A stretch of DNA of 26,997 bases, from the NCBI GenBank assembly GCA_902478825.1, contig CABSMK010000004.1, positions 1 to 26,997 of the forward strand, read 5' to 3'. This document shows, in pieces, positions 14,881 through 22,753 of this stretch. Position 1 is the stretch's first letter. Every line of letters begins with the position of its first letter. A model generated the notes under the pieces. It saw nothing but the letters and a program-made list of their open reading frames with translations, searched no databases and was not told the DNA's origin. The position numbers and the translations under genes were made by a program. The DNA comes from an uncultured Collinsella sp. GTDB lineage: Bacteria > Actinomycetota > Coriobacteriia > Coriobacteriales > Coriobacteriaceae.

Positions 14881-14891
14881 TAGGTAACACG

Positions 14892-14922
14892 GTGGCTTCT
14901 CAATAGTATGTTGAGAGGCCAC
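14892..14922 (+). other. Hairpin between tRNA-Met and tuf
   Basis: GTGGCTTCTCAA (14892-14903) pairs with TTGAGAGGCCAC (14911-14922) with one G-U and a 7-base loop. No T tract follows, so an RNA processing or attenuation site in a tRNA-tuf transcript fits better than a full terminator. Confidence 0.5.
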
Positions 14923-14976
14923 TATGGTATAAAGGCAAAGTCCCGTCCGGGGACGACCTGTTAAGAGGAGGGCTTT

Positions 14977-16167
14977 ATGGCCAAAGAGAAGTTTGAGCGC
15001 ACTAAGCCGCATGTTAACATCGGCACCATTGGTCACGTCGACCACGGCAAGACCACGCTGACCGCTGCCATCACCAAGGTTCTCTCCGAGACCGAGGGCT
15101 GCAAGGCTGACTTCACTGCGTTCGAGAACATCGACAAGGCTCCCGAGGAGCGCGAGCGCGGCATTACGATTTCCGTCTCCCACGTTGAGTACGAGACCGC
15201 TGCCCGTCACTACGCTCACGTTGACTGCCCGGGCCACGCTGACTACGTCAAGAACATGATCTCCGGCGCTGCTCAGATGGACGGCGCTATCCTGGTCATC
15301 GCTGCTACCGACGGCCCCATGGCTCAGACCCGCGAGCACATCCTGCTCGCCCGTCAGGTCGGCGTTCCCTACATCGTCGTCTTCCTGAACAAGTGCGACA
15401 TGGTCGACGATGACGAGCTCATCGACCTCGTCGAGATGGAGACCCGTGAGCTCCTCTCCGAGTACGATTTCCCCGGCGACGACATCCCCGTCATCCGTGG
15501 CTCCGCTCTGGGCGCTCTCGAGGGCGACGCCAAGTGGATGGACGCCATTCGCGAGCTCATGAAGGCCGTCGACGAGTACATCCCGACGCCTGCTCGTAAC
15601 AACGACCTCCCGTTCCTGATGGCCGTTGAGGACGTTATGACCATCTCCGGCCGTGGTACCGTTGCTACTGGCCGTGTCGAGCGCGGTGAGCTCAAGCTCA
15701 ACGAGCCCGTCGAGATCGTCGGCATCAAGGATACCCAGAACACCGTCGTTACCGGTATCGAGATGTTCCGTAAGTCCATGGACTTCTGCGAGGCTGGCGA
15801 CAACGTCGGTCTGCTGCTCCGCGGCATCAAGCGTGAGGACATCGAGCGCGGCCAGGTTCTCTGCAAGCCCGGTTCGGTTACCCCGCACACCAAGTTCACC
15901 GGCGAGATCTACGTTCTGACCAAGGAGGAGGGCGGCCGTCACACCCCGTTCTTCGATGGTTATCGTCCTCAGTTCTACTTCCGTACCACCGACGTTACCG
16001 GTACGGTCAAGCTCCCCGAGGGCACCGAGATGGCTATGCCTGGTGACCACATCACCATCGAGGGCGACCTCATCCACCCGATCGCCATGGAGGAGGGCCT
16101 GCGCTTCGCTATCCGCGAGGGTGGCCACACCGTCGGTTCGGGCATCGTCTCCACGATCATTGAGTAA
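14977..16167 (+). CDS. tuf: Translation elongation factor Tu
   Basis: GTPase delivering aminoacyl-tRNA to the ribosome. The 396-aa product has G1 GHVDHGKT (19-26), the switch I region ERERGITI, G3 DCPGH, G4 NKCD and the usual domains 2 and 3, ending VSTIIE. The ribosome site AAGAGGAGG lies 6 bases before ATG. Codon choice is strongly biased, as expected of a very highly expressed gene. It follows three tRNA genes, probably in one transcript, and ends at a strong terminator. Confidence 0.99.
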   Translation: MAKEKFERTKPHVNIGTIGHVDHGKTTLTAAITKVLSETEGCKADFTAFENIDKAPEERERGITISVSHVEYETAARHYAHVDCPGHADYVKNMISGAAQMDGAILVIAATDGPMAQTREHILLARQVGVPYIVVFLNKCDMVDDDELIDLVEMETRELLSEYDFPGDDIPVIRGSALGALEGDAKWMDAIRELMKAVDEYIPTPARNNDLPFLMAVEDVMTISGRGTVATGRVERGELKLNEPVEIVGIKDTQNTVVTGIEMFRKSMDFCEAGDNVGLLLRGIKREDIERGQVLCKPGSVTPHTKFTGEIYVLTKEEGGRHTPFFDGYRPQFYFRTTDVTGTVKLPEGTEMAMPGDHITIEGDLIHPIAMEEGLRFAIREGGHTVGSGIVSTIIE

Positions 16168-16194
16168 ATTAGCTCTTTGATATAGCTGACTTAG

Positions 16195-16229
16195 AGAACC
16201 CGGCACTTATATGGGTGCCGGGTTCTTTT
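16195..16229 (+). terminator. tuf terminator
   Basis: AGAACCCGGCAC (16195-16206) pairs perfectly with GTGCCGGGTTCT (16215-16226), followed by TTTC. It starts 28 bases after the tuf stop. Confidence 0.95.
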
Positions 16230-16371
16230 CTGCAATGGATATTGAGCCGTTGCTGGTGTCGAGAGGATCGATAATGGTCCTGGATGCACCGTCGATTAGC
16301 TCTCGATGGCTTCATTGATGTGTTCCAAATATGAATGGATCCACCGAGAACCAATTGACTCGAGGTTTTCA

Positions 16372-16401
16372 TTGACAGCACTTACGTGGAGCTGATAAAG
16401 T
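16372..16401 (+). promoter_or_regulatory. Promoter of rpmG-tRNA-Trp-secE-nusG
   Basis: TTGACA (16372-16377) and TAAAGT (16396-16401) are 18 bp apart. The upstream block GAGGTTTTCATTGACAGC (16362-16379) matches the tRNA-tuf promoter at 17 of 18 bases. Confidence 0.75.
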
Positions 16402-16446
16402 AACAACTCGTGCCCGTACGGGGCGGAAATGAAAGGTTCAGGATAC

Positions 16447-16596
16447 ATGCGTACTCTAGTTACTCTTGCGTGCACTGAGTGTAAGCGCCGCAACTATACG
16501 ACCACCAAGAACAAGTCGACCATGCCTGATCGTATGGAGATCAAGAAGTATTGCCCCTGGTGCCGTCACCACACGCTGCACAAAGAGACTCGCTAG
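16447..16596 (+). CDS. rpmG: 50S ribosomal protein L33
   Basis: A 49-aa large-subunit protein, MRTLVTLACTECKRRNYTTT at its start, ending HKETR. It is the zinc-binding form, with CxxC pairs at C9/C12 and C36/C39. GAAAGG lies upstream of the ATG. Its place ahead of secE-nusG is conserved in Gram-positive bacteria; here a tRNA-Trp lies in between. Confidence 0.97.
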   Translation: MRTLVTLACTECKRRNYTTTKNKSTMPDRMEIKKYCPWCRHHTLHKETR

Positions 16597-16609
16597 TCTC
16601 TAGTCACAT

Positions 16610-16685
16610 ACGCCAGTAGTTCAATTGGTAGAGCATCGGTCTCCAAAACCGAGTGTTGAGGGTTCGAGTCCTTCCTGGCGTGCCA
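16610..16685 (+). tRNA. tRNA-Trp(CCA)
   Basis: Acceptor ACGCCAG pairs with CTGGCGT, and the anticodon loop CTCCAAA carries CCA. Discriminator G, and 3' CCA is encoded. It lies 13 bases after rpmG, so it is probably cut from the rpmG-secE transcript. Confidence 0.97.
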
Positions 16686-16694
16686 GTCATTATT

Positions 16695-16724
16695 CCGTAA
16701 GCTCCCACTTGGGGGCTTACGGTT
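16695..16724 (+). terminator. Hairpin/attenuator between tRNA-Trp and secE
   Basis: CCGTAAGCTCCC (16695-16706) pairs with GGGGGCTTACGG (16711-16722), one G-U, 4-base loop, then only TTTA. It is probably a partial terminator setting secE-nusG levels. Confidence 0.55.
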
Positions 16725-16761
16725 TACTCATGTATAAGCGCATTGCGCGGAGGTAACCCAA

Positions 16762-17100
16762 ATGGCCAACAAGAAGAACAAGAAGAAGGCTCAGCAGCCG
16801 GCACCTGCCAACAAAGCTGCCGCCAACTCCAAGGTTGAGGCCAAGAAGGCCGTTGCCAAGAAGAACGAGAAGGCTGCGAAGTCCAAGAAGAACGAGAAGC
16901 CTGGTTTCTTCGCCCGCACCAAGAAGTATTTCGCTTCGGTCAAGTCCGAGATGAAGCGTGTCACGTGGCCCGATAAGAAGGAGCTCGTGAACTACTCGGT
17001 CGTCGTCTGCGCTTCTCTGATCGTCGTCGGCGTCGTCATCGCTCTGCTCGATGCTGGCTTTGGCGAGGCTCTTGCTCTGTTCTCTGGATTGAGGGGCTAA
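16762..17100 (+). CDS. secE: Preprotein translocase subunit SecE
   Basis: Small SecYEG translocon subunit. The 112-aa product has a long Lys/Ala-rich cytoplasmic N-terminus (1-45), the amphipathic helix KKYFASVKSEMKRVTWP with the VTWP motif (67-70), and one membrane helix at about 77-97. GCGGAGG precedes the start. nusG follows three bases later. Confidence 0.96.
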   Translation: MANKKNKKKAQQPAPANKAAANSKVEAKKAVAKKNEKAAKSKKNEKPGFFARTKKYFASVKSEMKRVTWPDKKELVNYSVVVCASLIVVGVVIALLDAGFGEALALFSGLRG

Positions 17101-17103
17101 ACC

Positions 17104-17640
17104 ATGTCTAAGCGTTGGTACGTCGTTCACACTTACTCTGGATACGAGAACCGCGTTAAGTCCGATCTCGAGCATCGCATCGAGACTATGGGCATGCAGG
17201 ACCGTATCTTTGATATCGAGATTCCTATGGAGCGCGTCACCGAGATTAAAGAGGGTGGCAAGCGTGAGACCAAGGATTCCAAGATCTTCCCGGGTTATGT
17301 CCTGGTCCGCATGGAGATGGATGACGATGCTTGGACGTGTGTTCGTAACACGCCTGGCGTCACCGGTTTCCTAGGCGGCAACGGCAAGCCCGCTCCGCTT
17401 TCCCGCGACGAGTACAACAAGATGACTCGTCGTCCCGGTAAGGGCGATTCGCCCAAGCGCACCTCGGTTGATATTGAGGTCGGTACGTCCGTCCGCGTCA
17501 CCGATGGCCCGCTTACCGACTTTGATGGCAAGGTCTCCGAGGTTAACACCGAGGCTGGCAAGCTCAAGGTCACGCTGATGATCTTTGGCCGCGAGACGCC
17601 GGTCGAGCTCGACTTTAACCAGGTCGCTGTCATCGCTTAA
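17104..17640 (+). CDS. nusG: Transcription termination/antitermination protein NusG
   Basis: RNA polymerase-associated factor linking transcription with Rho or ribosomes. The 178-aa product has the NGN domain (RWYVVHTYSGYENRV to about 105, with FPGYVLV) and a C-terminal KOW domain (about 125-178, VRVTDGPLTDFDGKV). It is translationally close to secE, whose last codons hold the GAGGGG ribosome site. Confidence 0.97.
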   Translation: MSKRWYVVHTYSGYENRVKSDLEHRIETMGMQDRIFDIEIPMERVTEIKEGGKRETKDSKIFPGYVLVRMEMDDDAWTCVRNTPGVTGFLGGNGKPAPLSRDEYNKMTRRPGKGDSPKRTSVDIEVGTSVRVTDGPLTDFDGKVSEVNTEAGKLKVTLMIFGRETPVELDFNQVAVIA

Positions 17641-17760
17641 GTTTTCGTCCGTTCGCGCGAGCGTGCTTCTTCTGTGACTGCTCATCTCAGGAGTGCTTCT
17701 AACACGTGCGTGCTTACGATATAGCAAGTACTTCACACTCGTGATTCGAAAGGAATGACC

Positions 17761-18189
17761 ATGGCTGAGAAGAAGGTTGCCAACGTCATTAAGCTCCAGA
17801 TTCCTGCTGGTGCAGCAAACCCCGCTCCTCCCGTCGGCCCCGCCCTGGGCGCTGCTGGCGTGAACATCATGCAGTTCTGCCAGGCCTTTAACGCCGAGAC
17901 GCAGGACAAGAAGGGTGACATCATCCCCGTTGAGATCTCTGTCTACGAGGACAAGTCCTTCTCCTTCATCACCAAGACCCCGCCGGCGGCTCACCTTATC
18001 AAGAAGGAGTTGAACCTCAAGTCTGGTTCCGCTAAGCCCCAGGCTGACAAGGTTGGTCAGCTCTCCCAGGAGCAGCTCACCAAGATCGCCGAGATCAAGA
18101 TGCCGGACCTCAATGCCAACGACATTGACGCCGCCAAGAAGATCATCGCCGGTACCGCCCGTTCCATGGGCGTCACCATCGCTGAGTAG
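17761..18189 (+). CDS. rplK: 50S ribosomal protein L11
   Basis: Binds the GTPase-associated centre of 23S rRNA. The 142-aa product has the proline-rich PPVGPALG N-terminal domain and a C-terminal RNA-binding domain ending in ARSMGVTIAE. The ATG at 17761 is preferred because GAAAGGA lies about six bases upstream; an in-frame ATG two codons earlier touches that site. About 120 bases without a clear promoter precede it, so read-through from nusG is possible. Confidence 0.97.
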   Translation: MAEKKVANVIKLQIPAGAANPAPPVGPALGAAGVNIMQFCQAFNAETQDKKGDIIPVEISVYEDKSFSFITKTPPAAHLIKKELNLKSGSAKPQADKVGQLSQEQLTKIAEIKMPDLNANDIDAAKKIIAGTARSMGVTIAE

Positions 18190-18263
18190 CGATTTCTTAT
18201 GGTAACGGCGGGTGCTCCGACCGGGGCGCCCGTTAAATGTGTGCAATAGGGCACACGATACGA

Positions 18264-18293
18264 TGTGGGAGGGCTCACGCCCGTTTAACCACA
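18264..18293 (+). promoter_or_regulatory. L1-binding autoregulatory leader of rplA
   Basis: TGTGG (18264-18268) pairs with CCACA (18289-18293) around GGGAG and an inner GGGC-TCAC-GCCC hairpin, with a TTTAA bulge opposite. This resembles the L1 site in 23S rRNA and known L1 leaders. Its 3' edge meets the AGGAGG ribosome site, so bound L1 would block translation. Two other hairpins (GGGTGCTCC/GGGGCGCCC, GTGTGC/GCACAC) lie just upstream. Confidence 0.65.
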
Positions 18294-18306
18294 GGAGGTA
18301 ATGCAC

Positions 18307-19014
18307 ATGGCTAAGCATGGTAAGAGCTATAACGCCGCTGCCGAGAAGATCGACCGCGCCACGCTCTACACCCCCCTTCAGGCTGCCAAGCTCATCAAGG
18401 AGCTCGACACCGCCAAGTTCGACGAGACCGTCGAGGCTCACTTCCGTCTGGGCATCGATACTCGTAAGGCTGACCAGAACATCCGTGGTTCCATCTCCCT
18501 GCCCCACGGCACCGGCAAGACCGTTCGTGTTGCCGTCTTCGCCGAGGGCGAGAAGGCCCGTGAGGCTGAGGCTGCCGGCGCCGACATCATCGGTTCCGAC
18601 GAGCTCGTCGCCCAGATTCAGAAGGGCGAGATCAACTTCGACGCCGCTATCGCTACGCCGAACATGATGGCCAAGGTTGGCCGCATCGGTAAGATCCTTG
18701 GTCCCCGTGGCCTCATGCCGAACCCCAAGCTCGGCACCGTGACCATGGACGTCGCCAAGATGGTCTCCGAGCTCAAGGCTGGCCGCGTTGAGTACCGCGC
18801 CGACCGCTACGGCATCTGCCACGTGCCCCTGGGCAAGAAGTCCTTCTCTGAGCAGCAGCTCGTCGAGAACTACGCTGCCCTGTACACCGAGATTCTGCGC
18901 GTCAAGCCCTCTTCTGCTAAGGGCAAGTACGTCAAGTCCATCTCCGTGTCTTCCACCATGGGCCCTGGCGTCAAGGTCGATCCCGCTGTCCAGCGTGACT
19001 TCCTGGCTGAGTAA
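18307..19014 (+). CDS. rplA: 50S ribosomal protein L1
   Basis: L1-stalk protein and translational repressor of its own operon. The 235-aa product contains the family signature around GRIGKILGPRGLMPNPKLGTV. The start at 18307 is chosen since AGGAGG (18293-18298) lies eight bases before it; the ATG at 18301 is only two bases from that site. Unusually, rplJ-rplL do not follow: a strong terminator and opposite-strand genes come next. Confidence 0.97.
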   Translation: MAKHGKSYNAAAEKIDRATLYTPLQAAKLIKELDTAKFDETVEAHFRLGIDTRKADQNIRGSISLPHGTGKTVRVAVFAEGEKAREAEAAGADIIGSDELVAQIQKGEINFDAAIATPNMMAKVGRIGKILGPRGLMPNPKLGTVTMDVAKMVSELKAGRVEYRADRYGICHVPLGKKSFSEQQLVENYAALYTEILRVKPSSAKGKYVKSISVSSTMGPGVKVDPAVQRDFLAE

Positions 19015-19052
19015 CTGCTAGTTACTGCCTGAGTACAGCAAGCATTGCTAAA

Positions 19053-19090
19053 GAAACCCGGTTCTGCCTTGTGCAGGACCGGGTTTCTTG
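19053..19090 (+). terminator. rplKA operon terminator
   Basis: The 15-bp stem 19053-19067 (GAAACCCGGTTCTGC) pairs with 19073-19087 with one G-U, followed by TTG. It ends the ribosomal operon. Confidence 0.88.
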
Positions 19091-19102
19091 CTATCGCGTC
19101 AA

Positions 19103-19141
19103 AACCACCATAAAGGGGACAGTGTCCCCTTTATGGTGGTT
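19103..19141 (-). terminator. Palindromic terminator element, copy A
   Basis: A perfect 19-bp inverted repeat (AACCACCATAAAGGGGACA) has a single central base. On the minus strand it begins within the TAA stop of the phosphoesterase gene and ends in GGTTTTG. One of four related elements (B, C, D below). Confidence 0.85.
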
Positions 19142-19850
19142 ACCAGGGTGTTCTGGCTGTTGAAGACTCGATGGCTTCGTGGCGTTTGAGCTCGCGGCGC
19201 ATGGTTTGTGAGTTGAGCCAAGCTGCTTGCCAGCCGCGGATGGGGTAGTGCGTCTGGTCGAGCTCAAACTGCGTATAGCCGCAGGCGTTGATGATCGTCG
19301 TTCCACACACATGCTGACGCTCGCGCTGAAAATCGCAACCGTAGCTTTGGTGCACATGCCCGTGCACCATGTAGTCGGGATTCCAGGATTCGAGTGCTGT
19401 GTTAAAACACTCGAATCCTCGATGCGGCAGATCGTCCAGATCACCCATACCGGCGGCGGGTGCATGGGTAAGCAGAATGTCGCACCCGCCGACCATCCTA
19501 ACCTTACGCGACAGCTTACGCATGCGCTTGGACATCTCGCGTTCGGTGTACATGTTGGCGCCGTCGCGATAACGCATGGACCCGCCAAGGCCCGCAATGC
19601 GAATCCCTCGGTACGTGTACACGCTGTCCTCTACGCAGATACATCCACCCGGTGCATGACGTGCGTAGCGGTCATCGTGATTGCCGCGCACGTAGATGAG
19701 CGGTTTGTTGATGACCGTAACCAAAAACTCAAGATAGTCCGGGTCCAGATCGCCGGCGGACAAAATCAGGTCGACTCCCTCAAAGCGTTCCTTGCGAAAG
19801 CACTCCCAAAGGCATCGTTCTTCGGTATCGGCTATGGCAAGGATTTTCAT
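19140..19850 (-). CDS. Calcineurin-like metallophosphoesterase
   Basis: Cytoplasmic metal-dependent phosphoesterase of unknown substrate. The 236-aa product has no signal peptide. Motifs run in order: AIADTEE (D8), SAGDLDPDYL (D34), RGNHDD (N57, H58), THAPAAG and GHVHQ. In the first motif the usual DxH is DTE, with Glu10 in place of His; I recall this variant from related Firmicute proteins, so it may mark a subfamily. The ATG overlaps the stop of the upstream fusion gene (ATGA), so the two form a coupled operon. The stop lies in palindrome A. Confidence 0.85.
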   Translation of the reverse strand: MKILAIADTEERCLWECFRKERFEGVDLILSAGDLDPDYLEFLVTVINKPLIYVRGNHDDRYARHAPGGCICVEDSVYTYRGIRIAGLGGSMRYRDGANMYTEREMSKRMRKLSRKVRMVGGCDILLTHAPAAGMGDLDDLPHRGFECFNTALESWNPDYMVHGHVHQSYGCDFQRERQHVCGTTIINACGYTQFELDQTHYPIRGWQAAWLNSQTMRRELKRHEAIESSTARTPW

Positions 19851-21763
19851 AGGGCAGGGACTTTCGGCTCATCGTCGAGCTGCGGAATGGTGCCTACCAC
19901 GTTGTCCGCCAGCCAATTCATCTCGACAATCTGCGTGCTCGGCAGCGGAGGGAAGCCTTCGATCTGTACCACGCCGTTCTGGCTGTGGAGCTCGCCGCCA
20001 AAGGGGTTGATGGATCCCACAACAATGCCGTTGCGGAGCAACTGCACGAGTTTGCGCGTTTGGTAGGGTAGGCCCGGAGCGTAACGGATGTCGATAACGC
20101 CGGAGCTCATGCCATACCAGTAGTTGACAGCGCGCACTTGGTTGTCGTCGCTGGTCTCGTCCCACGTGCCGTGAAGAAGGCTGCGAACGATGAGCTCGTA
20201 GTAACGGCCCCAGTTCCATACGGGCATGGCGATGCCGGTGACTTTGCCGTCGACCAAGCGGTGAAGCCCGTAGGCCGTTGGGTCTTCGAGCGACTTTGAC
20301 ATGTCAGCGCCGGTCATGACGCTTACGCCTTCGCGGCACATGGCTTCGGCAAGACCACCGGCGGGAACATCGCCCCAGGTGAGGATGACCTGCGCGCGCG
20401 GGTCGAGCAGCGAGGCGCCAATCGCAAAGGCGTTGATCTCGCTGAGTGCGCCCGAGGCGAAGACCGACGCGTGGTAACCGATGCGGTGGTTGTCCGCCAT
20501 GCTGGCCGCAAGGGCGCCCAGCAGAAACTTGGCCTCGTACATCTTGCCAAAGTACGAACGGACGCTTTGATGGGGAAGGCCGATAGAGCAGTTGAGGAAC
20601 CGAACCCGGGGATACTCAACGGCAGCCCTGAGCGTGTATTCCATCAGGCGGTGCGAGGTCGAGAAGATGACGTTTGCTCCATGTTTGACAGCCGTTTCCA
20701 CGGCGGCGTAGAACACATCCGGATCGTGACAGTCCTCGAACGCCTCGGTGCGCACGATACCGCCAAAGTGCTCATCGAGATACTGACGCCCTTGGTCGTG
20801 CAGGCTGTCCCAGCTCGACGTCGCACAGGGGAACTCATGGATAAAGGCGATGCGCAGGGGGTTGGCCGTCGAGTAGACGGTCTTGCCCATAAAGAAGTTG
20901 AGCACGCCAGAGGTGGACTTGGCGGGCGTCTCCTCCTCGTCGACGCTCGGTGCTTCGACAAGATCGACCTTGTCCTCGTCATTTTTGCCGGCAATGACCA
21001 GCTCGCGCCAAATCTTGCACAGGCGGTTTACGACGATATCCGTCGGCGTATCCAGCAGGCGGTCCTGGTTGTACACATTGAGGTACACGAGCATGGCGTC
21101 GGCAGGCGTAATGTCCAGGTGGTCGCCGCCTGCGCGAAGGTAGGCGCGCTTAAAGAGCAGGAAGGTGTGGCGCAGGTAGTCGACCTTTTTCTGCGGCCAT
21201 TTTTCGATAACGTTCTGACCGAGCATCTTGGCGAGCGTTTCGTAGCTTCCCTCACGCGAGAAGTCGATCTCGTATAGGGGGCAGACGCGCCAAAACGCGC
21301 AGAATTCGCCGTACAGGCGGCTTTCGACGGAATCACATGTGCTGGGGTAGAGACGGGTGACCCTGGCCGAAACCGTTGGAGCGTCCAGGAATTTGAGGAC
21401 ACTGACGCGTTTGTTGCCTTCCTGGACATAGAACCGATGCATGAACTCGGTGACGATGATGGGGTCGCGATAGCCCTCGGTTACCTGGATGTCGTAGAGG
21501 TTGGACCACTTGCGGGCGAACTCGGTGCTAAACGGAAGCAGGGGCATAAAGTTACACGAAAAGGCGGACTGACGGCCTTTGGTGACCGTGCCGACGACCA
21601 TTTCGAGCGGAATATCCCGCAGGCCGACATTCTCTCGCTGACCTAAGGGGAGCTGAGCAACCAAGCTATCGAGGTCCGTAAGGTATGGATGCTCGCTTTG
21701 GCTGATGGCGCGACGGCGTCCCTGCTCGCCGCGCTTGCGTGCTTGACGATAGGCCTCTTCCAT
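19847..21763 (-). CDS. ParB-like N-terminal domain fused to a BMP/PnrA-like ligand-binding domain
   Basis: A 638-aa protein with no signal peptide or lipobox, so it is likely cytoplasmic. Residues about 45-140 resemble the ParB/sulfiredoxin fold (GYRDPIIVTEF, then FYVQEGNKRVSVLKFL and a beta-strand ARVTRLYP). A helical section (about 150-260) and an acidic linker (262-280) follow. From 302 (LRIAFIHEF) to the end it matches the BMP/PnrA family, which in other proteins binds purine nucleosides outside the cell as an ABC lipoprotein. GGGAGTAG precedes the ATG. It is coupled to the phosphoesterase. An intracellular ligand-sensing regulator is inferred, as with Bacillus Med; the ParB-like part is a fold-level guess. 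Confidence 0.7.
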   Translation of the reverse strand: MEEAYRQARKRGEQGRRRAISQSEHPYLTDLDSLVAQLPLGQRENVGLRDIPLEMVVGTVTKGRQSAFSCNFMPLLPFSTEFARKWSNLYDIQVTEGYRDPIIVTEFMHRFYVQEGNKRVSVLKFLDAPTVSARVTRLYPSTCDSVESRLYGEFCAFWRVCPLYEIDFSREGSYETLAKMLGQNVIEKWPQKKVDYLRHTFLLFKRAYLRAGGDHLDITPADAMLVYLNVYNQDRLLDTPTDIVVNRLCKIWRELVIAGKNDEDKVDLVEAPSVDEEETPAKSTSGVLNFFMGKTVYSTANPLRIAFIHEFPCATSSWDSLHDQGRQYLDEHFGGIVRTEAFEDCHDPDVFYAAVETAVKHGANVIFSTSHRLMEYTLRAAVEYPRVRFLNCSIGLPHQSVRSYFGKMYEAKFLLGALAASMADNHRIGYHASVFASGALSEINAFAIGASLLDPRAQVILTWGDVPAGGLAEAMCREGVSVMTGADMSKSLEDPTAYGLHRLVDGKVTGIAMPVWNWGRYYELIVRSLLHGTWDETSDDNQVRAVNYWYGMSSGVIDIRYAPGLPYQTRKLVQLLRNGIVVGSINPFGGELHSQNGVVQIEGFPPLPSTQIVEMNWLADNVVGTIPQLDDEPKVPAL

Positions 21764-21818
21764 GGTGTCTACTCCCTTAGTCGTTTAAACAACGATATGA
21801 ACCATGGTACCACGAATG

Positions 21819-21859
21819 AAAACCACTACAAAGATGCCTGTCCCCTTTGCGGTGGTTTA
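21819..21859 (-). terminator. Palindromic terminator element, copy B
   Basis: On the minus strand it reads TAAACCACCGCAAAGGGGAC then pairs to CTTTGTAGTGGTTTTC. Arms match apart from two positions near the middle. The first three bases are the TAA stop of mscS. Confidence 0.8.
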
Positions 21860-22624
21860 GGCGATGATGGGGGCGATGGCGCGGATGCAGGCGTCGGCTG
21901 CCGTGAAAGTAGTGCTGTCGTCGCTGACGATAAAGATGATCTTTCCTTTGATGCCAAAGTCGCCGATTTCGCTAAAGAGTACGTAGGGCTCCTTGTCAAA
22001 GCCCGAGATGGGCGAGACGGCCGTTTTGGTTGCGCTCGTGAGCTCGTCTGCCAGCACGTCAAGGGAAGCCCACTTAGACGTGTCCTTTACGGCAACGGGC
22101 ACGGCCACGCGCCCAAAGGGCATCAAATGCACGAGCGTGTTCTTGGAGATGTTGGAGTTGGGCACAATGATGGTCTGTCCACAGGCATCCTCAATCGTTG
22201 TATGGCGCCAAGTGATGTCTTGGACCACGCCGGATACGCCGCCGACCTCGATATTGTCGCCGGGTTTGATGATGCCCATAAAGGTCACTTGCATGCCGCC
22301 GATAAGGTTTGACAGCGTGTCCTGAAAGCCGAGCGAGATGGCGATGCCGCCGACGCCAAGAGCGGCGACGAGCGCGTTTGCGTTAATGCCAAAGCAGTTG
22401 TCGAGGATAAAGCTGCCGCCGATCATCCAAATGACGGCGCGCGCGATGTTGATGAAGATACTCGATGCCGGAAGCGGGTTATCGTCTCGGTTAAGCAGAT
22501 GATTCAGGGTCTTGGATACGACCTTGGCGGCGACGGCGGTGCCTATCGCCAAGATGACGGCCCAGATGATGTTGTGGACCCACCGTTGCTCAAAGAAATG
22601 AAGAATCGGCTCAAACAAATCCAT
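21857..22624 (-). CDS. mscS: MscS-family small-conductance mechanosensitive channel
   Basis: Membrane pore that releases solutes under hypo-osmotic stress. The 255-aa product has three membrane helices (about 15-35, 57-77 and the pore-lining TM3 with ALVAALGVGGIAISLGFQ), then the beta domain with IKPGDNIEVGGVSGVVQDI and IVPNS. AAGGAGG lies ten bases before the ATG. It is monocistronic, with the stop codon inside palindrome B. Confidence 0.93.
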   Translation of the reverse strand: MDLFEPILHFFEQRWVHNIIWAVILAIGTAVAAKVVSKTLNHLLNRDDNPLPASSIFINIARAVIWMIGGSFILDNCFGINANALVAALGVGGIAISLGFQDTLSNLIGGMQVTFMGIIKPGDNIEVGGVSGVVQDITWRHTTIEDACGQTIIVPNSNISKNTLVHLMPFGRVAVPVAVKDTSKWASLDVLADELTSATKTAVSPISGFDKEPYVLFSEIGDFGIKGKIIFIVSDDSTTFTAADACIRAIAPIIA

Positions 22625-22668
22625 GTAGGGAAAACCTCCTTATGATCGTCCAACCATGATACCCACCA

Positions 22669-22702
22669 AGAAGCCCGTCCGATCAAATTCGGACGGGCTT
22701 CT
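22669..22702 (-). terminator. Terminator of the 5'-nucleotidase gene
   Basis: AGAAGCCCGTCCGA (22669-22682) pairs perfectly with TCGGACGGGCTTCT (22689-22702), loop of 6. On the minus strand it continues TTGG, so the T tract is short but the stem is strong. Confidence 0.8.
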
Positions 22703-22753
22703 GTGCTCGATATAAAGTTTACGCGGTGGGGCTGCAAGGCCCGGCGGTGTAGC

